From positions 160,151 to 224,150 of the forward strand of contig NZ_JAJTWW010000009.1 in assembly GCF_021729135.1 (NCBI RefSeq): a DNA stretch of 64,000 nt, given 5' to 3'. The notes under the pieces were generated by a model that searched no databases, was not told the DNA's origin, and worked only from the letters and a program-made list of their open reading frames with translations. This DNA is from Brevibacterium daeguense (GTDB taxonomy: Bacteria; Actinomycetota; Actinomycetes; Actinomycetales; Brevibacteriaceae). The position numbers were made by a program, and so were the translations under genes. Shown here piece after piece: positions 15,687-23,946 of the stretch. Every line of letters begins with the position of its first letter. Positions within the stretch are counted from its first letter, which is position 1.

Positions 15687-16286
15687 ATGAGCAGCTTCTG
15701 GCCGGTGACCCTGGTCGAGGGCGGCCTGGTGCTGCGACCCCTGCAGCGTCGCGATGCCAAGGAGTTCGCCGAGGTGCGGCGCCACAATGTCGACTGGCTG
15801 CGGCCGTGGGAAGCGACGATCCCCGAACCCGACCACCAGCTGCCCGGCTTCCAGCAGCTGCGGCGGATCCTCGACTCGCAGGCGCGCAGGGGCGCCCTGC
15901 TTCCGTTCGCGCTCGAGGTGGACGGCCGGTTCCGGGGACAGCTCACTGTGAGCTCCTTCCAATGGGGTTCTCTCCTCAGCGCCTCCCTCGGCTACTGGAT
16001 CGACGAGCGTGTGGCGGGCCTGGGCCACACTCCGACCGCGGTGGCGATGGCCACCGACTACTGCTTCTCCTCCCTGGGCCTCCATCGGATGGAGATCAAC
16101 ATCCGGCCGGAGAATACGGCGAGTCTGCGCGTGGTGGAGAAGCTGGGCTTCCGCGACGAGGGCGTGCGCGAGCGCTTCATGCACATCGACGGTGATTGGC
16201 GCGACCACCGGACCTTCGCACTGGTGGCCGAGGACGTCCCGTTCGGAGTCTTCGACTACTGGCGGCGGGTGCGATACCGGGAATGA
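15687..16286 (+). CDS. RimJ-type GNAT N-acetyltransferase
   Basis: The 199-residue protein has an N-terminal LRPLQRRDAKEF and VDWLRPWEATIPEP typical of RimJ/RimL ribosomal-protein alanine acetyltransferases. The acetyl-CoA region follows (SLGYWIDERVAGLGHTPTAV), then HRMEINIRPEN and ASLRVVEKLGFRDEG. It begins three bases after the preceding stop codon, within the galU operon. The substrate (a ribosomal or other protein N-terminus) is a family-level inference. Confidence 0.88.
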   Translation: MSSFWPVTLVEGGLVLRPLQRRDAKEFAEVRRHNVDWLRPWEATIPEPDHQLPGFQQLRRILDSQARRGALLPFALEVDGRFRGQLTVSSFQWGSLLSASLGYWIDERVAGLGHTPTAVAMATDYCFSSLGLHRMEINIRPENTASLRVVEKLGFRDEGVRERFMHIDGDWRDHRTFALVAEDVPFGVFDYWRRVRYRE

Positions 16287-16442
16287 AGCGGTGAGTGTCC
16301 GCAGGACCCGCGCGAATCCGCGGCAGGACGGCTTCTGGGATGTGCAAAACGGCAGGTGAGACGCGCATCGGCTGCTGAAATGAGTCCGACACACCTTGGT
16401 GTGATGCAATCGTGATCCGCTCCACTCTCCTAAGGTTGGATT

Positions 16443-18416
16443 GTGGATACCAGCATCACCATCGCCCTCGTCGTCGGAGTGTTGTTCGTATTCACGCTGC
16501 CCTCTCTCCTCAGGAGGATCGACGGGGCGGCGCAGCGCACCGAGATCGACCAGATCCCGGCTGCCGCGCATCCATGCGAGCCAGCGGCTCCTGCCTCGTG
16601 CTCGACACCGGCGGAAGGCCCCAGCCTCTTCGCCGGCAGTCGTGAAGCCGCGAGCTATCAGCCTCCGATGCTGGTGCCGGTGACGGACGAGGCGCCGGAG
16701 CTGCATCTCGTGCGGGAGACTCCAGCGCTCTCCGTGATCGACGGGCAGAATGCTTCGGAGCAGGCAGAGCAGCAGGCAGCGGAGTTCGTCCCGCTGCCTG
16801 TTGCAGTAGGACAGCACTATTCGGCCCACCAGTACACCGCCCACCACGATCAGATGGACACCCCCATGAAATCTTCCCAGTCTTCCCACGTCCCGGGTGC
16901 CCCGATGTCACAGCACACGAAACGGGAGTTCCCCGCCCACCTTCGATCTCGATTGACGGATGCGCAGAGCTTCGCCGGCTCCACCGGCTCGGCGGGGCCC
17001 GGCGCTGATGGTTCGCGCGCAGCCGCCGTGGGTTCGACCGGATCGAGCTCCGGCGCCCGACCGGAGTCCGAGGCAGCGACGCCTCGAGTGTCCGGCCGGA
17101 GCGCTCGGCATGCCCAGGAGACCCGCACCGGGTCGTCGGCTCGCGGTCGTTCCACCGCCCGGCCCGCGCAGCAGACCAGCCGTGCGGACGAGGCTCACGA
17201 GGAATCCGCCGGCGAGGTGGGGGAGCGGATCGCGCAGCTCAAGAGCGTGATCCCGTTGATCAGCATCGTCTTCCTCCTGGTCCTGGCCGGATCCGTCGTC
17301 ACCGCGGTCCTGGCCCTGTTCGGGGCCGTGCCGTGGGCGGTTCCGGTGCTGACGGTCCTGCTCGCCGCCGGCTGCCTCTTCATGGTGCGCTCGCTCAACC
17401 TTCGGGTTCGCGCGCTGCGACGTGAACTGCGAGAGGCGACACGGGACCGCGGGCAGGCCGTGTCGGGTTCACGGACTGCGTCCGGCCGGTCGACGGCAGC
17501 CGAGACCATCAGCGGATCCGCCTCCAGGGCTCGGGCCGATGCTTCTTCTCAGGACACCGTCGCGCCGCGGTCAGCTGCCGAACGTCGGGCCGGCGCGGCA
17601 CTGGCCGCCGCGGCTGATCGCAGGCGGGCTCGGACCGAGCCGGAACCTGGAGCCTCCCGGCCCCGGGCGGGATCCGTCTCAGCCGAGCCCGCACCCGCCT
17701 CGGCTGCGGCCTCGGCTCCGGCCTCGGCTGACACCGAAGCGCCATCGCCGGACCAGCGCGAGACCGTCGACCTGACTGCCGTCCGGGAAGCGGTGGTGGC
17801 GGCATCGAAGCCGGCCCCGAGCGAGGCTCCGGAGAAGCCGACCATGGAGAAGCCGGCACCGGGGAAGCCGACGATGGAGAAGCCGGCACCGGGGAAGCCG
17901 ACCATGGAGAAGCCGACCACGAGCGAGGCTCCGGCCGCGACCGGCTCGCACGCCCGAACCGCTGCGCAGACCCCGACGCCGCGCTCGGCAGGAAACGACG
18001 ATTCGACGGTCAGGGTGCAGCGCGCGCAGCGGCGACCCGCGCTGAGCCTGGGCGCCGAGGACGCGCCCGCCGCGCCGAGCAGGACGAACGATCCGCTCGC
18101 CAAGCGATTCGCCGCGACCGGATGGAACCCGACGCCGGTGCCCAAGCCGACCTACGTCGAAGCCCCTGTGGTGGAGCGGACCCAGCGGCAGCAGGTAGAA
18201 CCGGACGTCTCGTCCACCAGCCTGCCTGCCCACTCCAAGGAGAGCCTGGCGGAGATGTTCGCCGAGGAGTTGGGCTACCGCGCTGAGCTCGAGGACCCGG
18301 TGCGGGAGGACAGCGGCGTCTCCGAGAGTGCTCTGACGCATGGTCGTGCGGCGATCGGAGCGAACCGCCGCGGGGTCGGCCGGATCGACGACGTGCTCGC
18401 CCGCCGGCGCGCCTGA
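16443..18416 (+). CDS. GlpR/SepX-like actinobacterial cell-division membrane protein
   Basis: A 657-residue protein with an N-terminal membrane helix (about 4-22, SITIALVVGVLFVFTLPSLL). A long Ala/Ser/Pro-rich cytoplasmic region (25-265) follows, then a closely spaced pair of helices (about 272-318), then a second disordered region with 10-residue repeats and a conserved-looking C-terminus. The helix layout and the position after galU and rimJ match GlpR of Corynebacterium and SepX of Streptomyces, which work with FtsZ in division. TAAGGT (16431-16436) ends six bases before the GTG and no good ribosome site is seen, suggesting a leaderless mRNA. Confidence 0.65.
   Translation: MDTSITIALVVGVLFVFTLPSLLRRIDGAAQRTEIDQIPAAAHPCEPAAPASCSTPAEGPSLFAGSREAASYQPPMLVPVTDEAPELHLVRETPALSVIDGQNASEQAEQQAAEFVPLPVAVGQHYSAHQYTAHHDQMDTPMKSSQSSHVPGAPMSQHTKREFPAHLRSRLTDAQSFAGSTGSAGPGADGSRAAAVGSTGSSSGARPESEAATPRVSGRSARHAQETRTGSSARGRSTARPAQQTSRADEAHEESAGEVGERIAQLKSVIPLISIVFLLVLAGSVVTAVLALFGAVPWAVPVLTVLLAAGCLFMVRSLNLRVRALRRELREATRDRGQAVSGSRTASGRSTAAETISGSASRARADASSQDTVAPRSAAERRAGAALAAAADRRRARTEPEPGASRPRAGSVSAEPAPASAAASAPASADTEAPSPDQRETVDLTAVREAVVAASKPAPSEAPEKPTMEKPAPGKPTMEKPAPGKPTMEKPTTSEAPAATGSHARTAAQTPTPRSAGNDDSTVRVQRAQRRPALSLGAEDAPAAPSRTNDPLAKRFAATGWNPTPVPKPTYVEAPVVERTQRQQVEPDVSSTSLPAHSKESLAEMFAEELGYRAELEDPVREDSGVSESALTHGRAAIGANRRGVGRIDDVLARRRA
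17835..17911 (+). repeat. 30-bp in-frame repeats in the GlpR/SepX-like gene
   Basis: About 2.6 copies (17835-17864, 17865-17894, 17895-17911) encode KPTMEKPAPG units in the disordered C-terminal region. GCGAGGCTCCGG flanks the array on both sides (17821 and about 17931). Confidence 0.85.
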
Positions 18417-18469
18417 GACGCGTCTCGCCGGGCGCCTCTGGGACTCGTCCTCCGGCGCCGCCTGAATAG

Positions 18470-18512
18470 CAGACGGCCCCTGCCGCACCTCGTGCGCGGC
18501 AGGGGCCGTCTG
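18470..18512. terminator. Bidirectional terminator between the GlpR/SepX-like gene and gabD
   Basis: Perfect 17-bp arms (CAGACGGCCCCTGCCGC at 18470-18486 and its complement at 18496-18512) enclose a 9-base loop and lie between two convergent genes. Confidence 0.88.
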
Positions 18513-18521
18513 AGTCGGTGA

Positions 18522-19979
18522 TCAGACCCGCGGGGTGGCGACGTACTTGATCTCGAGGAACTCCTCGATGCCCACGCGGCCGCCCTCGCGGCCGAGTCCG
18601 GACTGCTTCACTCCGCCGAACGGCGCGCCGGCGTTGGAGATCAGGCCGGTGTTGAGGCCGATCATGCCGCACTGCATCTGCTCGGTGAGCTTGAGCGCGC
18701 GCCCGAGGTTCTCGCTGAACAGGTAGCCCGCCAGTCCGAACTCGGTCTCGTTGGCCAGCGCCACGGCCTCCTCGTCGGTGTCGAACACCGTGATCGGGGC
18801 GACAGGTCCGAAGATCTCCTCGCGGCGGATCTCGGAGTCCTCCGGCACATCCGTGAGCACCGTCGGGCGGTAGAAGTAGCCCTCGCCTTCGATCTTCTCG
18901 CCGCCCGTGACGACCTTCGCGCCCTTCTGCACGGCGTCGTCGACGAGTTCGGCCACCTTGTTGAGGGCCTTCTCCTCGACGAGCGGCCCGACCTCGACGC
19001 CCTCATCCAGACCGTTGCCGATCTTCATCGCGCCCATCCGCTCGGCCAGCCGGTTCGAGAACTCGTCCGCCACCGAGCGGTGCACGAAGAACCGATTGGC
19101 GGCGGTGCAGGCCTCGCCGATGTTGCGCATCTTGGCCTTCATCGCACCGTCGACCGCTTTCTCCAGGTCGGCGTCCTCGCACACCACGAACGGCGCGTTG
19201 CCGCCGAGCTCCATCGAGGTCTTCATGACGTGCTGGGCAGCCTGCTCGAGCAGCCCCTTGCCCACCTCGGTCGAACCGGTGAAGGTGACCTTGCGGGCGA
19301 TGCCGGACTCCATCCACGGGGTCACGACCCGGCGCGCAGAGCTGGAGGTCACGACGTTGAGCACACCGGCGGGCAGGCCGGCCTCGACGAGGGCGTCGAC
19401 GAGCATGAACGAGGTCAGCGGGGTCAGCTGCGCGGGCTTGAACACCATGGTGCAGCCGGCCGCGATCGCCGGGCCGATCTTGCGGGTGCCCATCGCCAGC
19501 GGGAAGTTCCACGGAGTGATGAGGATGCTCGGACCGACCGGCTCGCGGGAGACGATGATGCGCGACTTCCCGTCGGCCGACACCGTGAAGTCGCCCTCGA
19601 TCCGCACGGCCTCCTCGGCGAACCAGCGGAAGAACTCGGCACCGTAGGCCACCTCGCCCTTCGACTCGGCCAGCGGCTTGCCCATCTCGGCGGTCATCAC
19701 CGCGGCGATCTCGTCGGTGCGGCTGATGAGGATCTCGTAGGCGCGGCGCAGGATCTCCCCGCGCTCGCGCGGCGGGGTGGCGGCCCAGGACTCCTGGGTC
19801 TCACCGGCGACCTTGATGGCCTCCTCGGCGTCGGCGCCGGAGCCGTCGGCGATGCTCGTGAGCACCTTGCCGGTGGCGGGGTTGAAGACGTCGATCGTCT
19901 TGCCGCCCTCGGCGTCGCGCCACTGTCCGTTGATGAACAGGCCGGTGTTGAGCTTGTCGATGATGGGCTGGACGTCCAT
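18522..19979 (-). CDS. gabD: Succinate-semialdehyde dehydrogenase
   Basis: A 485-residue aldehyde dehydrogenase with the SSADH-I features: PWNFPLAMGTRKIGPAIAAG, FTGSTEVGKGL, Glu257 in MELGGNAPF and catalytic Cys291 in IGEACTAANRF. It oxidises succinate semialdehyde to succinate, closing GABA or related breakdown into the TCA cycle. The ATG at 19979 is used because GGAAGGGAA precedes it and the protein aligns from there; the reading frame stays open upstream but that part is not coding-like. No GABA transaminase is adjacent. Confidence 0.9.
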   Translation of the reverse strand: MDVQPIIDKLNTGLFINGQWRDAEGGKTIDVFNPATGKVLTSIADGSGADAEEAIKVAGETQESWAATPPRERGEILRRAYEILISRTDEIAAVMTAEMGKPLAESKGEVAYGAEFFRWFAEEAVRIEGDFTVSADGKSRIIVSREPVGPSILITPWNFPLAMGTRKIGPAIAAGCTMVFKPAQLTPLTSFMLVDALVEAGLPAGVLNVVTSSSARRVVTPWMESGIARKVTFTGSTEVGKGLLEQAAQHVMKTSMELGGNAPFVVCEDADLEKAVDGAMKAKMRNIGEACTAANRFFVHRSVADEFSNRLAERMGAMKIGNGLDEGVEVGPLVEEKALNKVAELVDDAVQKGAKVVTGGEKIEGEGYFYRPTVLTDVPEDSEIRREEIFGPVAPITVFDTDEEAVALANETEFGLAGYLFSENLGRALKLTEQMQCGMIGLNTGLISNAGAPFGGVKQSGLGREGGRVGIEEFLEIKYVATPRV

Positions 19980-20056
19980 GTCGGCGTTCCCTTCCGTTGG
20001 TGAATTCCTGTGACCAGGGGCTGACGCCAGTCTAGTGGGCAGGCGGCGGTGGTCTG

Positions 20057-20740
20057 CTACTCTGCCCGGTCGTCGGACGCCTCGCGGACGATGCTCGCCG
20101 AGGCGTGGGCCAGGCTGTTCATCGCCACCAGGTACCGCGTCTGCATCGTGACGCCGATGAGGACCCCCAGCGCCACGGCATCGCGTGTGCCCCGGACCCG
20201 GCTGTCGCCGACGTTGTCGGCGGCGAGCGGTCCCAGAGCGTGCCCGTATCGGATGAGGGAATCGGTGGTCGGCATCATCCCGTACCGGTCCATCTGCACC
20301 AGCACCTGCGCGAGAGCGGCGCGTGCCTGTGAGGCGGTGTCGGGCCACCCGAGGCGCGTGCAGGCCTCGGATATCCGCTGCTCGACGGGTGCGTGCTCCG
20401 TGCTGCCGGGTGCGTGCTCTGCGCTGCCGGGGGTGTGCTCTGCGCTGCCGGGGGTGTCACTCGACAGGCCGATGGCGAGCGACTGGCAGTGGTCCATGAT
20501 CGAGACCAGCTGGACCGCGGGGTCGTCGATGCGCGTGGTCAGAGCTCGGATCACATCGATCGAGTGACCCAGTTCGGTGCGCATCGTCGAGATCAGAGCG
20601 ATGCGCTCGACGTGCGCTTCGTCGTAGTCAGCGGTCGTGGTGTTCCGGAGGCGGCCCGGCGGCAGGATGCCCTCGCGGATCCAGTACTTCACTGTGGCAC
20701 TGCTGACTTCGGTTCTCTCCGTGAGTTCCTTCAGCTTCAT
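20057..20740 (-). CDS. MerR-family transcriptional regulator
   Basis: The 227-residue protein has an N-terminal MerR winged helix (KLKELTERTEVSSATVKYWI, then GILPPGR) and a helical dimerisation region to about 90. A linker has three 7-residue repeats (TPGSAEH type), and a helical effector domain (about 118-227) lacks the Cys cluster of metal sensors. It probably senses an organic ligand. It is divergent from the membrane protein at 20878, and GATAG/CTATC inverted repeats lie between the two start codons. Confidence 0.85.
   Translation of the reverse strand: MKLKELTERTEVSSATVKYWIREGILPPGRLRNTTTADYDEAHVERIALISTMRTELGHSIDVIRALTTRIDDPAVQLVSIMDHCQSLAIGLSSDTPGSAEHTPGSAEHAPGSTEHAPVEQRISEACTRLGWPDTASQARAALAQVLVQMDRYGMMPTTDSLIRYGHALGPLAADNVGDSRVRGTRDAVALGVLIGVTMQTRYLVAMNSLAHASASIVREASDDRAE
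20388..20450 (-). repeat. Three 21-bp in-frame repeats in the MerR-family gene
   Basis: Units 20388-20408, 20409-20429 and 20430-20450, plus a partial fourth, encode PGSAEH(T/A)-type heptapeptides joining the DNA-binding and effector regions. Confidence 0.85.
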
Positions 20741-20842
20741 CGGCGCGCTCCTTGCGTCGCTCGGATTGCTGTCCTCTGTTCGCAGCCTCGCCTCGGATGG
20801 CTGTCTCCCCTCGGATAGCTGATGCGCCCCGCGCTATCTACG

Positions 20843-20871
20843 TTGAGGGAATTGGATAGTAACTCTATCTT
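20843..20871 (+). promoter_or_regulatory. Leaderless promoter with GATAG-N5-CTATC operator
   Basis: TTGAGG (20843-20848) and TATCTT (20866-20871) are 17 bp apart, and the start codon at 20878 coincides with the expected +1. The perfect inverted repeat GATAG/CTATC (20855-20859 and 20865-20869) lies in the spacer and touches the -10 box, as in MerR-regulated promoters. A second GATAGC/GCTATC pair lies at 20814-20838. Confidence 0.6.
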
Positions 20872-20877
20872 GTTGGC

Positions 20878-21519
20878 ATGATCGCCGCGCACATCGTCAT
20901 CGCCGTCCATGCTCTTGCCGGTTCCCTGGTCATCCTGCTCGCGCCCGTGAATCTGCTGCGCCGCCCGAAGGACTCGGCGCACCGGATGATCGGCCGCAGC
21001 TGGGTGCTCATGATGTACCTGGTCTGCGTCTCCGGCATGTTCATCTACTCGCTGAGCGGGGGCTTCACCATTTTCCACGCGCTCGCGATCTTCACCTTCG
21101 GCACCACCACCTTGGGGGTGCTGGCGATCCGTCGCCGGGACGTCCGCTCGCATATCGGCAACATGGTGGGGTCCTGGCTCGGTGCGATCGGGGCGGGAGC
21201 GTTCGCCTTCGCCGCACCGGGGCGCACGATCCCGACACTGGCGATCGAGGATCCCGCGCTTCTGTGGGGTCTGGTCTCCGCGGTCGTCCTGGTCGCGACC
21301 GGCTGGGTGAGCTGGGTTCTCCTTCGCGTACCGGACACACGTCGTCCCACTCGACCCTCTCGCCCGGTGGCGCCCCCAGTCGGGGCGCCTGCAGCGAACA
21401 CCCCTGTCGCCGAGGCGCCTGCCCGGACCGGTGCCGAGGCGCCTGCCCGGACCGGTGCCGAGGCGCCTGCCGGTTCGCTCGGCGATCGTGGACTCCCGCC
21501 TCGGCCGCGGATAGGTTAG
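20878..21519 (+). CDS. DUF2306-like small membrane protein with repeat tail
   Basis: The 213-residue protein has four predicted membrane helices (about 5-25, 42-65, 70-85, 97-145 as a broken pair) with the conserved HxxAG and HRxxGR-type positions (VHALAGSLV, AHRMIGRSW) of the DUF2306 family. Its last 60 residues are Pro/Ala-rich with 8-residue repeats. There is no ribosome site: TATCTT ends six bases before the ATG, so the mRNA should be leaderless. Control by the divergent MerR protein is inferred. Function is unknown. Confidence 0.7.
   Translation: MIAAHIVIAVHALAGSLVILLAPVNLLRRPKDSAHRMIGRSWVLMMYLVCVSGMFIYSLSGGFTIFHALAIFTFGTTTLGVLAIRRRDVRSHIGNMVGSWLGAIGAGAFAFAAPGRTIPTLAIEDPALLWGLVSAVVLVATGWVSWVLLRVPDTRRPTRPSRPVAPPVGAPAANTPVAEAPARTGAEAPARTGAEAPAGSLGDRGLPPRPRIG
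21409..21474 (+). repeat. 24-bp in-frame repeats in the DUF2306-like gene
   Basis: About 2.75 units starting at 21409, 21433 and 21457 encode AEAPARTG octapeptides in the cytoplasmic tail. Confidence 0.85.
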
Positions 21520-21578
21520 GGGAGGAACCGGGAACCGCGCAGCGGATCCGCAGCACGCCCAAGGAATGGAGCACCGTC

Positions 21579-21920
21579 ATGGTCGATCTCACGAACTGCA
21601 GCGCCGAACAGCTCGACAAGGCACGGGCCGACGAGCGGGGGCGCAGCGCAGACCTCGTCGGGCAGGACGGACCGCTCCGCCATACCGTCATCGCTCTGAC
21701 GGACGGTACCCGGATGGCCGAGCACAACTCGCCGCCGGCGGCCAGCCTGCAGGTGCTGGAGGGGCAGGTCCGGGTCGAGCTCGGGGACGACATGCAGGGC
21801 GAGCTGTCCGCCGGTGAGCTGATGATCCTCACCCATGAACGTCATTCGGTGCTGGCACTGGCCGACAGCGTCTTCCTGCTGACGACGGTCACCAACGTGG
21901 ATCAGTCCTCCCACTCCTGA
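21579..21920 (+). CDS. Small cupin-domain protein
   Basis: A 113-residue single cupin barrel: RHTVIALTDGTRMAEHNSPP with LQVLEGQVRVEL for the first conserved motif, and GELMILTHERHSVLAL for the second. Metal ligands are partly kept (His in AEHN, His in THERH). AAGGAATGGAG precedes the ATG at 21579; the frame is open upstream but overlaps the previous gene. Similar proteins bind small molecules or metals. No specific role can be assigned. Confidence 0.82.
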   Translation: MVDLTNCSAEQLDKARADERGRSADLVGQDGPLRHTVIALTDGTRMAEHNSPPAASLQVLEGQVRVELGDDMQGELSAGELMILTHERHSVLALADSVFLLTTVTNVDQSSHS

Positions 21921-22000
21921 GCCATGGCCGGCTCGCGTCATCGGTCGGGAATCCGGTGCGCGTCGCCTGACCGGAAGCCGGAGCAGAATCAGGAGGATCA

Positions 22001-22363
22001 ATGGATATTCGAGTGAGCCGGGTCTACGCCCCCTCCGACGGGGTCGGCTACCGAGTGCTCGTCGATCGGCTGTGGCCGCGCGGCATCCGCAAGGATCAGC
22101 TGGACTACGACGAATGGTGCAAGGACGTCGCGCCCAGCAACGAGCTGCGCCAGGCGTTCCACTCCGGGGGCGTGGAGTTCGACCAGTTCGCCGAGCGCTA
22201 TCGGCAGGAGCTCAAGGAGTCGGAAGCACCGGCGGCTCTGCTGCAGCGCTTCGGTGCCTCCGGCCGGGGGGTGCTGGTGCTGCTGTTCGGAGTCAAGAAC
22301 GAGAAGCAGAACCACGCCCAGCTGCTGGCGGAGCACCTCGCGAGCATTGCCGGTGAGGACTGA
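22001..22363 (+). CDS. DUF488 family protein
   Basis: A 120-residue protein with the family hallmarks VLVDRLWPRGIRKDQL, YDEWCKDVAPSNELRQAF and a conserved Arg/Glu core. AGGAGG (21991-21996) precedes the ATG. DUF488 proteins are widespread and uncharacterised, with fold similarity to nucleotide- or DNA-processing enzymes suggested in the literature. It is followed by a convergent GNAT gene. Confidence 0.88.
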   Translation: MDIRVSRVYAPSDGVGYRVLVDRLWPRGIRKDQLDYDEWCKDVAPSNELRQAFHSGGVEFDQFAERYRQELKESEAPAALLQRFGASGRGVLVLLFGVKNEKQNHAQLLAEHLASIAGED

Positions 22364-22375
22364 GCAAGCGGACGC

Positions 22376-22693
22376 TCAGCTGCTCAGGTGGTCGTTCCAG
22401 TCGTCGTGTTCGCGCACGAAATCGGCGACGTAGGAGCATGCGGGCAGGATTTTCTTGCCCTCGGCGGCGGTGGAATCGAGCGCATAGCGCACGACTGCAC
22501 CGGCGATTCCCCGGCCGCCCCACGCCGGCAGCGTCTCCGTGTGATGGAATACCCGCTGGTCCCCGCGGTCGAGGTAGGAGGCGAAGCTCAGCCGGGCATC
22601 CTTGTGGTAGGCCCCGAACTGCGAGAGGCGCTCGTCATGGCGGAGCTCGACGGAGATGCCGTCGACTTCAACGGTCTGCGGGGAGTGGCTCAT
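22376..22693 (-). CDS. YjdJ-type minimal GNAT acetyltransferase
   Basis: A 105-residue protein of the single-motif GNAT group: FHHTETLPAWGGRGIAGAVV carries the acetyl-CoA pyrophosphate loop (WGGRGIA), followed by KKILPACSYVADFVREHDDW. Small family members such as YjdJ bind CoA through a Cys and act on unknown substrates; the Cys in PACSYV fits. GGAAGGAA precedes the ATG. Confidence 0.85.
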   Translation of the reverse strand: MSHSPQTVEVDGISVELRHDERLSQFGAYHKDARLSFASYLDRGDQRVFHHTETLPAWGGRGIAGAVVRYALDSTAAEGKKILPACSYVADFVREHDDWNDHLSS

Positions 22694-22995
22694 GCTGCGT
22701 TCCTTCCCGAGGAGAGACGATTCGCCTCCACCCTACTTCCAGGGGGAGGTCCGACGCGGCTCCAGCCTATTCCGCCCCCGGCCTCCGGACCAGGCCCTGA
22801 CCCTCCGAACCAGGCCCCCGCCCGCCGGACCAGGGCCCACCCTCCGGACCAGGCCCTGACCCTCCGAACCAGGCCCCGCCCGCCGGACCAGGGCCACCCT
22901 CCGGACCATGCCCTTACCCGCCGGACCAGTGCAATCGATGTCGGCCGGCGGCGCGTGACATTAGAGTTGGGGCACACCCCCAGAGGAGGAGAACG
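22694..22995. other. Divergent intergenic region with minisatellite
   Basis: These 302 bases between divergent starts are mostly occupied by the tandem repeat at 22782-22930. To its right, TAGAGT (about 22962-22967) is a possible -10 box and AGGAGGAG is the ribosome site of the ornithine cyclodeaminase-family gene. No gene is visible. Confidence 0.7.
22782..22930. repeat. Intergenic minisatellite, 18-20 bp period, eight copies
   Basis: The core GRACCAGG recurs at 22787, 22807, 22827, 22846, 22866, 22884, 22903 (GGACCATG) and 22923 (GGACCAGT). Flanks alternate CCTCC and CCGCC, giving a higher-order period of 57-59 bp (starts 22782, 22841, 22898). Copies are too short and too variable for a CRISPR. 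It lies in the upstream region of two divergent genes. Confidence 0.9.
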
Positions 22996-23946
22996 ATGAG
23001 GATCTTCGATGAGGCGACCCTCGCCTCGGCGCTCGACTATGCCGGCGCCATCGCCGCGCTCCGTGCGGCCCTGATGACGGACTTCGATCCCGCAGACGAC
23101 CCGACACGGCTGTCGGCCCCGCTCAAGCACGGCGAATTCCTCTTCATGCCCGCAGAGATCGGCTCCTACGCCGGCGTCAAGGTCCTCACCGTCACCCCGG
23201 ACAATCACGAGGCGGGGCTGCCGCGGATCCAGGGCAGCTGCCTGCTGCTCGACTCGCGCACCCACCGGCCGCTGGCCATCCTCGACGGCGCCGCGCTAAC
23301 CAACCTGCGCACCCCTGCGGTGTCCCTGGCCGGGGTCGCCGATGTGCTCACGCGGCGCTTCCCCGAAGGCGTATCCATGACGGTCTTCGGAGTCGGCGTG
23401 CAGGGACTCCTGCATGTCGACGCGGCGCGCGCGGTCGTGCCGGTCAGCAGCGTCAACGTCGTCGTGCGGGAGCCCGGGCGCGGCGCCGAATTCCTCGCCG
23501 GCCTGGCGGACATGGGCATCCCCGGGACCGAGGTCGTGGGCAGTTCCGGCGAGGAGCTGGTGGCCGCGCTGCAGGCGTCCGACCTGATCGTCACGGCGAC
23601 CACCGCGCAGGAGCCCCTGTTCCCCGCCGAGGCGATTCCCGATTCAGCCGTCGTCGTCGCCATGGGTTCGCACAGCCCTGACGCGCGGGAGCTGTCGGGC
23701 GCCCTGCTCGCGCGGTCCACGGTCATCGTGGAGAGCCGACACACGGCGCGGGACGAGTGCGGCGATGTGGTGATGGCGATTGCGGAGGGCGCCCTGCAGA
23801 TGGAGGACACCCTGACCTTCAAGGAGGTCGTCACCACCGGCGCGGCCGGCGTCGACCCGGAGCGACCGGTGGTGTTCAAGACCTCCGGGATGTCCTGGGA
23901 GGACCTGGTCGTGGCCAAGACCGTCTACGAGGAGGTGGGACTGTGA
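22996..23946 (+). CDS. Ornithine cyclodeaminase / mu-crystallin family protein
   Basis: A 316-residue NAD(P)-binding protein with the family blocks KVLTVTPDNHEAGLPRIQG, LDGAALTNLRTPAVS and the Rossmann motif FGVGVQGLLH. Members include ornithine cyclodeaminase, alanine dehydrogenase, ketimine reductase and N-substituted amino-acid enzymes, so the substrate is uncertain. The start is backed by AGGAGGAG. It overlaps the following GNAT gene by GTGA, which suggests that the two act in one pathway or are regulated together. Confidence 0.88.
   Translation: MRIFDEATLASALDYAGAIAALRAALMTDFDPADDPTRLSAPLKHGEFLFMPAEIGSYAGVKVLTVTPDNHEAGLPRIQGSCLLLDSRTHRPLAILDGAALTNLRTPAVSLAGVADVLTRRFPEGVSMTVFGVGVQGLLHVDAARAVVPVSSVNVVVREPGRGAEFLAGLADMGIPGTEVVGSSGEELVAALQASDLIVTATTAQEPLFPAEAIPDSAVVVAMGSHSPDARELSGALLARSTVIVESRHTARDECGDVVMAIAEGALQMEDTLTFKEVVTTGAAGVDPERPVVFKTSGMSWEDLVVAKTVYEEVGL

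Noticed and set aside
15072..16889. 605-codon minus-strand open frame
   Set aside because: It is antisense to the MogA-fold, RimJ and GlpR/SepX-like genes, His/Arg-rich without domains, and has no ribosome site.
22782..22930. CRISPR array
   Set aside because: The 18-20 bp period leaves no room for distinct spacers and the units are themselves degenerate; no cas genes are present.
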